Shown one piece after another: positions 59,154 through 64,000 of a stretch of 64,000 bases of DNA. The number at the start of each line of letters is the position of its first letter. Within the stretch, counting starts at the first letter, position 1. This DNA is from Ruminococcus sp. (GTDB lineage: Bacteria > Bacillota > Clostridia > Oscillospirales > Acutalibacteraceae), in contig JAFQDM010000012.1 of NCBI GenBank assembly GCA_017416065.1, forward strand, positions 23,828 through 87,827. Direction: 5' to 3'. The position numbers and the translations under genes are program-made. The notes beneath the pieces were generated by a model. The model ran no database searches. It was not told the DNA's origin and saw nothing but the letters and a program-made list of their open reading frames with translations.

Positions 59154-59801
59154 ATGGCTACAACACAAATTAATCCAACCAGAATGGAGCTCAGCCGCCT
59201 CAAAAAGAAGCTTGCAACCGCAACCCGCGGACACAAGCTTCTGAAGGATAAACGAGACGAGCTTATGCGTCAATTCCTGGATATGGCACGGCTTAACCGT
59301 GAACTCAGAGTCAAGGTTGAGAATGCAATTATGGCTGCAAATAAGAATTTTGTTCTTGCAAGTGCAGCAATGTCTCCTCAAACTCTCTCTGCCGCAATGC
59401 TTGCTCCGAAGCAAGAGGTATATCTTGATGTAGCATACAAAAATGTTATGAGTGTTGATATTCCTGTTTATTCAGTGAAGACCAGAACTCCTGATGAAAA
59501 CGATATTTTTTGCTATGGTCTTGCCTTTACCTCTTCAGAGCTTGATGATGCAGTCAGCTCTATGGCTGATGTGCTTCCGGATATGCTCAGACTTGCAGAG
59601 ATCGAAAAATCATGTCAGCTTATGTCAGCAGAGATAGAGAAGACCCGCAGGCGCGTAAACGCTCTTGAGCACGTAATGATTCCCGAGACAAAAGCTCAGA
59701 TACGGAATATTACCATGAAGCTTGATGAAAACGAGCGTGCGACCCAGACACGTCTTATGAAGGTAAAAGATATGGTCCTAAAAAAGGCTCACGGATATTA
59801 A
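59154..59801 (+). CDS. ntpD: V-type ATPase subunit D
   Basis: The 215-residue protein is the rotating central shaft: long N- and C-terminal helices (TRMELSRLKKKLATATRGHK and VNALEHVMIPETKAQIRNIT) with a short central region. It ends the operon and is followed by a terminator. Confidence 0.94.
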   Translation: MATTQINPTRMELSRLKKKLATATRGHKLLKDKRDELMRQFLDMARLNRELRVKVENAIMAANKNFVLASAAMSPQTLSAAMLAPKQEVYLDVAYKNVMSVDIPVYSVKTRTPDENDIFCYGLAFTSSELDDAVSSMADVLPDMLRLAEIEKSCQLMSAEIEKTRRRVNALEHVMIPETKAQIRNITMKLDENERATQTRLMKVKDMVLKKAHGY

Positions 59802-59815
59802 TTGAATCTATATTT

Positions 59816-59856
59816 AAAATGACACTGATGTTCGGGTATCATCAGTGTCATTTTTA
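59816..59856 (+). terminator. Rho-independent terminator after the V-type ATPase operon
   Basis: AAAATGACACTGATG (59816-59830) pairs perfectly with CATCAGTGTCATTTT (59840-59854), with a T-run at the end. Confidence 0.92.
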
Positions 59857-60037
59857 GTTACAATATTGTTGTTTGAATTCCTGATTGTTTAGTGCTAAAC
59901 TCTTTTCTGCAATAAAGGATTATCGTAGTAAAAACCCCTGTTTTATCAGGATTATCTTAACTTTTTGTTGTAGTTTTACATCTGTTCACTACCTGTTGTG
60001 GTGTGTGAATTTTTATATTCAAGATTTGGTGAGTTTC

Positions 60038-60508
60038 ATGAAAAATAAAGTTTCTGTTATCAGTGTATTTGTGGTGCTGTCTGTTATTTTGTCCATTACT
60101 GTGACGATAGGCTGCTCAGGAAAAGGAAATAATTTTGATGTGTCGGGACAAACAACCGATGGGGTTGATGATGCATATTTTATATCCTCTGTGGAAGAAG
60201 TTGAAAATCTTGTAACAGATGATAATAAACTTGTAATCAATTACTTTGATGCGTATATATGGATAGTGTTTTTTGATGATGAATCAAAAATTGAGCATAT
60301 GGTGTATATTTACGAGTTTGAAGATGAGGCTAAAGCAGAATCAATGATTTCTGAAAGAACAAAAGAACTTTCTAAGAATAAAACAATGACCATTGATAGT
60401 GCCTATAACGTAAGCAATTATCTTATCGTAAGCCTCTACGATACCAGCTTTACAAATATCTCAAGATCAATTCTTGAAAATAATTTTAATGGACTTATTG
60501 TATATTAA
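60038..60508 (+). CDS. Small lipoprotein of unknown function
   Basis: The 156-residue product has a hydrophobic signal segment and a lipobox-like TIGC with C26 as the lipidation site, followed by a short linker and an alpha/beta domain. The ATG at 60038 is chosen because GGTGAG precedes it; an in-frame reading from 59885 would prefix 51 residues before the signal peptide. No family is recognised. Confidence 0.7.
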   Translation: MKNKVSVISVFVVLSVILSITVTIGCSGKGNNFDVSGQTTDGVDDAYFISSVEEVENLVTDDNKLVINYFDAYIWIVFFDDESKIEHMVYIYEFEDEAKAESMISERTKELSKNKTMTIDSAYNVSNYLIVSLYDTSFTNISRSILENNFNGLIVY

Positions 60509-60545
60509 GATCAATATTATTCTGTCTTATATAATCTCTCAAATG

Positions 60546-60585
60546 CAAAACGCGATGTGTAAAAAACTTACACATCGCGTTTTGT
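60546..60585. terminator. Strong bidirectional terminator
   Basis: CAAAACGCGATGTGTAA (60546-60562) pairs perfectly with TTACACATCGCGTTTTG (60568-60584). The A/T ends suit termination in both directions, between the lipoprotein gene and the convergent membrane-protein gene. Confidence 0.9.
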
Positions 60586-60599
60586 AATTATGTTTAAAT

Positions 60600-61211
60600 T
60601 TAATGAGTTATCATATTGTTTTCCTTTTTCCTTTGCGGCTTCTCAAGTCTGAAGCACAGCACGATAAGCAAAAGCTCAACATACATTAACGCCGGAATAA
60701 GGAAGGTGAGCGTTATTGCACCCTTTAAAACAAAATACACAATTGCTCCTATGGTGCAGATAGCAAGAAGTATTGAACTGAATATGGTAGCAAATACTCG
60801 ATTATATAGTCTGCCCTCAAGGGTAAGTGTTGATATTATGAATGGATATATTAACAAGACAGCTAAGGAGAATAGCAAGATGCTTGTAACAGGATTCTTT
60901 TGTCCGGCAACTATCATATATAAAGCAAAGCCGATCCCAATTAAAGCACATGTAATATATGCGGGTATTTTTGCAAAATTTGCTTTTTTGAATTTAAGCA
61001 GAAGACCTGTGCATAATCCCCAGCTCAGAGGAATGATAGAGAGAATGGAGGACCAGAAGCCCACTGTGCTGATGCTTAGAGCGAATGCTCCGCCTTTAAA
61101 TACAAACGTTATGTCAAAAATGGATATCAAAAACATAAATGCCGCTATTATAATCATAATAACAGGCAGCTTTTTTTCTTTTTTCAGTACTGGAATTCTT
61201 ACAATTTTCAT
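60600..61211 (-). CDS. Polytopic membrane protein of unknown function
   Basis: The 203-residue protein has about six hydrophobic segments, a basic N-terminus (MKIVRIPVLKKEKKLP) and a basic tail. No family is recognised. It follows the other membrane protein by 2 bp on the minus strand, so the two are probably made together. A long plus-strand reading over the same region is a shadow. Confidence 0.7.
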   Translation of the reverse strand: MKIVRIPVLKKEKKLPVIMIIIAAFMFLISIFDITFVFKGGAFALSISTVGFWSSILSIIPLSWGLCTGLLLKFKKANFAKIPAYITCALIGIGFALYMIVAGQKNPVTSILLFSLAVLLIYPFIISTLTLEGRLYNRVFATIFSSILLAICTIGAIVYFVLKGAITLTFLIPALMYVELLLIVLCFRLEKPQRKKENNMITH

Positions 61212-61213
61212 AT

Positions 61214-61876
61214 TTATACCTTTTCGTTATTCATAATTTCAGATTTTCTTTTATTTGCTGTAGGCTTCTTTGTAGAAATCACAAAGAGTACAGGGATAAC
61301 CACGGCAAGTGCTGCATATGCAAAGCACATTATGCTGAAGGGCTCTAGATTATATGCAACGATTCTTTCTATTGTAATAAATATTGTAGCAAGAAAAGAC
61401 AAAGCGCTGAGTACTAAAATAGGAACAGGATAGGGAAAAAGTCCCACAGAATAAAGAAAAACAGACAGGCAAAGCAGAGCATATAAGGCATAAACTCCTG
61501 TTGTTGTCCAATATGATGAGAAATCCTGAGTCATGGAAAATTGCTCAGCAAAGCTTTTTGCAGCAAAGTAATCATTTATACTTTGAATCAAAGGGAACAA
61601 GCTTGCAATAAATCCAAAGAAGCCACAAATTCCCGAAAGGGGAACGCTTTTTGCAAGAGCATATAAAATTGAGCATATAAGCAGAGATGCTCCAAACAAT
61701 GACTTGAAAACAAGGTGAGCCGGAGTAGCGGTTACCAGAGAATAGTTGCTTTTAATACCAACAATAACAAAAGCAAAGATAAATATGCTGCTAATAAAAG
61801 CAATGATGGGAATAATAATTCTGAAAACTAAATTTTTACCTTTGAAAACAGGTGCTTTTTTTAAAAATGATAACAT
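61214..61876 (-). CDS. Polytopic membrane protein of unknown function
   Basis: The 220-residue protein has about six hydrophobic segments, a basic N-terminus (MLSFLKKAPVFKGKN) and a basic tail. It resembles the next minus-strand protein in layout: a basic start, then paired helices with a longer central loop. No family is assigned. GGAGGG lies 8 bp before the ATG. Confidence 0.7.
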   Translation of the reverse strand: MLSFLKKAPVFKGKNLVFRIIIPIIAFISSIFIFAFVIVGIKSNYSLVTATPAHLVFKSLFGASLLICSILYALAKSVPLSGICGFFGFIASLFPLIQSINDYFAAKSFAEQFSMTQDFSSYWTTTGVYALYALLCLSVFLYSVGLFPYPVPILVLSALSFLATIFITIERIVAYNLEPFSIMCFAYAALAVVIPVLFVISTKKPTANKRKSEIMNNEKV

Positions 61877-61901
61877 ATGTTTATCCCTCCAAACATTATA
61901 T

Positions 61902-61929
61902 ATTTTATCATAGTCTGCATATTTTTCAA
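61902..61929 (-). promoter_or_regulatory. Promoter of the two minus-strand membrane-protein genes
   Basis: On the minus strand TTGAAA (61924-61929), a 16-bp spacer and TAAAAT (61902-61907) preceded by TGA, an extended -10. Confidence 0.55.
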
Positions 61930-62039
61930 TAGATATTACGAAAATTTACCGTCAGTTATTATTTGTACCTTAGTAATTGCAATAGAAAAGACAGAATATA
62001 ATGTAGTATTAAGAATAATTTGAAAGCGGAGGGTTAACA

Positions 62040-62321
62040 ATGATATGCAGAATAGTTGAACTAAGACACAAAGAAGTTATCAATAGCTCTAACGGATGCC
62101 GTTTAGGCTTTGTTGATGATATAGAAGTTGATACCGTTACTTCGCAGGTTCGTTCTATAATTGTTTTCGGACGACCAAGATGTTTTGGGCTTTTAGGTCG
62201 TTGTGAAGATATAAATATACCTTGGTCTGATATCAAGCTAATAGGGGAAGATACTATCCTTGTGGATACTAATATGAAATATCAACAAAAAAAATCCAAA
62301 GCTCAAAGATTTATTGGTTAA
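62040..62321 (+). CDS. YlmC/YmxH-family PRC-barrel sporulation protein
   Basis: The 93-residue protein has the YlmC/YmxH pattern: ELRHKEVINSSNGCRLGFVDDIE near the start, then IIVFGRP, LGRCEDINIPWSDIKLIGED near the end of the barrel. These small PRC-barrel proteins are found in spore formers and have no proven role. GGAGGG lies 7 bp before the ATG. Confidence 0.85.
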   Translation: MICRIVELRHKEVINSSNGCRLGFVDDIEVDTVTSQVRSIIVFGRPRCFGLLGRCEDINIPWSDIKLIGEDTILVDTNMKYQQKKSKAQRFIG

Positions 62322-62723
62322 TAAGCTTGCTCAAAAAATTTGTGGCATAAAGCAATAGTGACGAAAAGATCTTGCAAAAACTGTGCACAATAACGAAGAA
62401 TAATTCTGTATAAGAAGAAAAGCTCAATAATAATTCCTACAGAGAATAATAAGTTTGCGTTGTAACTTTTGCAATTTCTTGAGTTTTATGCTTAAATAGC
62501 ACCTGAGATTGTGTGATTAAGCATTATATTACCGCTTAAAAACAACGCTTTCGAAAATCGGAGTGGCTGGTCAAAATTTATGATTTCTGTTGAAGTCCTT
62601 GACTAAACCCTTCGAGTGTGACATTTTCGGCTGAGTTGTCCAAGGGTGCAAATACATTACTTTTCTAATGTATGATTCTGATTTAGGAGTCTCTTGCATC
62701 CGTAAATAAGGAGGACGAATTTT
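62322..62723. other. Gene-free 400-bp stretch before the SleB-like gene
   Basis: No credible coding region is seen. Two inverted repeats are present: ATGCTTAA/TTAAGCAT (62489-62496 and 62518-62525), and ATACATTA/TAATGTAT (62652-62659 and 62666-62673). Neither has a T-run. A minus-strand reading here is a shadow that runs into the next gene. The stretch probably holds the promoter and leader of the SleB-like gene, but no clear -35/-10 stands out. Confidence 0.5.
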
Positions 62724-63464
62724 ATGAAAAGATTCAAAAGGTTGGCTGCCGTAGTATCGCTTTCTCTTCTCATTACAATCATAGTTGTGCCTTGCGCAGT
62801 ATTTTTTGCAAGTGCTCAGACGGTTACCGATGTAACTTCCACACAAAGCACAACAGAAACCAAACAGGATGATCGTGTAACAAAATCGTTTGTTGATGAC
62901 AGAAATCTGACCAATAAGCAGGATTCTCAAACCACAGAAAAAGCTAAGTCTTTTGATTCAGCAAAGGTTAAGGCTAAGAAGACTGCTTCTGTTATTAAGA
63001 AAGCAGAGAACACTGTTATATCTTCTAATCCCGCAGCTTCTGTTTCAACAAACAGCAAATATCTTCTTGATATTTCAAATCCTGACCCTTCATATGTTAG
63101 CTATTCAATCAATGTAACCGGCTACGACAGAGATGTTCTTGAGCGCCTTGTAATGGGTGAGGCCGGAGCAGAAGGTTATATTGGATGCTGTCTTGTAGCA
63201 CAGGCAATCAGAGATACAATGATCGCCGATGGCTTTAAGTCTGTTGAATCACTCAGAACAAGCATGGGTTACTATGCTTCTCTTGACAGAACACCTAACG
63301 AAGATGCACTCAACGCTGTTAAGTTCATTTTTGACGAGGGTGGCGCTGCAGTTCAGCACAGCATTATCTACTTCTACGCTCCTGCACTTTGCACAAGCGG
63401 TTTTCACGAGTCTCAGGAGTTCGTAGTAGCACACAACAGCCATAGATTTTTTGACAGATGGTAA
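62724..63464 (+). CDS. SleB/CwlJ-like cell-wall hydrolase with signal peptide
   Basis: The 246-residue protein has an N-terminal signal peptide (about 1-31), a Ser/Thr/Lys-rich linker and a C-terminal domain of about 110 residues. That domain has DRDVLERLVMGEAGAEGY, with the glutamate expected for SleB/CwlJ-type lytic transglycosylases, and ends with a late HESQEFVVAHNSHRFFDRW. A spore-cortex or cell-wall role is likely. AAGGAGG lies upstream. Confidence 0.8.
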   Translation: MKRFKRLAAVVSLSLLITIIVVPCAVFFASAQTVTDVTSTQSTTETKQDDRVTKSFVDDRNLTNKQDSQTTEKAKSFDSAKVKAKKTASVIKKAENTVISSNPAASVSTNSKYLLDISNPDPSYVSYSINVTGYDRDVLERLVMGEAGAEGYIGCCLVAQAIRDTMIADGFKSVESLRTSMGYYASLDRTPNEDALNAVKFIFDEGGAAVQHSIIYFYAPALCTSGFHESQEFVVAHNSHRFFDRW

Positions 63465-63468
63465 TAGA

Positions 63469-63501
63469 AAGCAGTCGCTCAGATGCGGCTGCTTTTTTGT
63501 T
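63469..63501 (+). terminator. Rho-independent terminator after the SleB-like gene
   Basis: AAAGCAGTCGC (63469-63479) pairs with GCGGCTGCTTT (63486-63496), one G-U pair included, followed by T residues. Confidence 0.88.
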
Positions 63502-63577
63502 TTTATTGTTGTACCTTACATTTATTATTGAAATTAAAAAAATCAGCTGAAAATACATATAAAAAGCAGAAAATCAC

Positions 63578-63606
63578 TTGACATTCAGGTCTTGTTTTGG
63601 TAAAAT
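63578..63606 (+). promoter_or_regulatory. Strong promoter for rpsB
   Basis: Perfect TTGACA (63578-63583), a 17-bp spacer and TAAAAT (63601-63606). This is the best promoter in the window. Confidence 0.8.
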
Positions 63607-63612
63607 ATTCAG

Positions 63613-63710
63613 GCACTACGCACGGCAGGCTTGCTCCGCGGTGTACCTTCAGGGTATAAACGAGCAAAATTCAAAGGTCTGTCGGAGGTTTAACCTTAGG
63701 AGGAATAAAC
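63613..63710 (+). promoter_or_regulatory. Structured rpsB leader RNA
   Basis: The roughly 98-nt leader has a stem TTGCTC/GAGCAA (63631-63636 with 63662-63667) enclosing a TACC/GGTA hairpin (63644-63647, 63653-63656). AACCT (63692-63696), next to the ribosome-binding site, can pair with AGGTT (63686-63690), and the overlapping ACCTT (63693-63697) with AAGGT (63674-63678); these two folds exclude each other. This is typical of an autoregulated S2 leader. Confidence 0.6.
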
Positions 63711-64000
63711 ATGTCAGTAGTATCTATGAAACAGCTTCTTGAAGCTGGCGTACACTTCGGTCACCAGACCAGAAGATGGAACCCCAAGATGGCAGAGTAC
63801 ATCTTCACAGAGAGAAACGGTATCTATATTATCGATCTCCAGAAGACAGTTAAAAAGCTCGAGGAAGCATACAGCTTCGTTCGTGAGGTTGCTGTTGAGG
63901 GCAAAAACGTTCTCTTTGTTGGTACAAAGAAGCAGGCAATGGACAGCATCAAGGAAGAGGCAGAGCGTGCAGGCGCTTACTATGTAAACGCTCGTTGGCT
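63711..64000 (+). CDS. rpsB: 30S ribosomal protein S2, cut by the window edge
   Basis: The visible 96 residues begin [20 protein letters not shown] and continue RRWNPKM and [16 protein letters not shown], the S2 signature. The gene runs off the window; full-length S2 is about 240-260 residues. AGGAGG at 63698-63703 precedes the ATG by 7 bp. tsf usually follows. Confidence 0.97.
   Translation, partial: MSVVSMKQLLEAGVHFGHQTRRWNPKMAEYIFTERNGIYIIDLQKTVKKLEEAYSFVREVAVEGKNVLFVGTKKQAMDSIKEEAERAGAYYVNARW

Noticed and set aside
60616-61236. Long plus-strand open reading frame of about 206 codons
   Set aside because: It lies antisense to two membrane-protein genes that have good ribosome-binding sites and a promoter. 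Its sequence reads as the reverse of hydrophobic codons.
62571-62930. Minus-strand reading frame of 119 codons before the SleB-like gene
   Set aside because: It overlaps the signal peptide of the sense gene and has no ribosome-binding site or family features.

Overview
The window looks like a chromosomal core segment of an anaerobic, endospore-forming Clostridia-class Firmicute, most like the Oscillospiraceae/Ruminococcaceae. This placement is inferred from gene content: a complete spoIIIA operon, spoIIGA-sigE, a YlmC/YmxH-type gene, an IspH-S1 fusion, a V/A-type ATPase in the Enterococcus ntpFIKECGABD order, and the dnaE-pfkA and gmk-rpoZ-priA-def-fmt neighbourhoods. By eye the G+C content is slightly above 40 percent. 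I see no insertion sequence, prophage, CRISPR array or rRNA. There is one tRNA gene, for Ala with anticodon GGC.

Layout. 1-14280: yebC (partial, minus strand) is divergent from a long plus-strand housekeeping run: yicC, remA, gmk, rpoZ, priA, def, fmt, a YugP-like zinc peptidase, rsmB, rlmN, a PP2C phosphatase, a PASTA Ser/Thr kinase, rsgA and an HPr-kinase-like P-loop protein. 14281-14885: terminator, tRNA-Ala, terminator, then a gene-free stretch with an unusual C-rich/G-rich repeat. 14886-23675: the accessory part of the window. It holds a small membrane protein, an SPFH protein with three zinc ribbons, a DUF4428-type zinc-ribbon protein sharing the same rubredoxin-like tail, a membrane-anchored unknown, a TFIIB-type zinc-ribbon membrane protein, two unknown soluble proteins around a large lipoprotein, and a separately promoted zinc-ribbon pseudokinase with PASTA domains. 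23748-34935: an XRE regulator, a histidine phosphatase, a CpsB-like PHP protein, then a run from an RpiR regulator through a flavoprotein, cmk, plsC, ispH-S1, ywlG, an HD protein and ligA. 35001-39764: spoIIIAA-AH behind a candidate sigma-E promoter. 39788-49429: nusB, a TsaD paralogue, xseA, dnaE, pfkA, a MORN-repeat protein and a small lipoprotein. 49477-50996: sigE and spoIIGA on the minus strand. 51155-59856: the V-type ATPase operon with sodium-binding residues in its K subunit. 59857-64000: a lipoprotein, two minus-strand membrane proteins, a YlmC/YmxH-like gene, a SleB-like hydrolase, and the rpsB leader with the start of rpsB.

How the genes connect. The first run supplies translation (def, fmt, rsmB, rlmN, rsgA), nucleotide metabolism and replication restart, together with the PrpC/PrkC signalling pair. 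The 14.9-23.7 kb block is the best candidate for a poorly described system. Its zinc-ribbon SPFH and TFIIB-ribbon proteins resemble parts of the Bacillus YdjG/YdjI membrane-stress module, but no PspA or TPM-domain gene is present, and a PASTA pseudokinase stands beside it. The two sporulation loci encode the mother-cell sigma factor, its processing protease, and the SpoIIIA channel that this sigma factor normally switches on.
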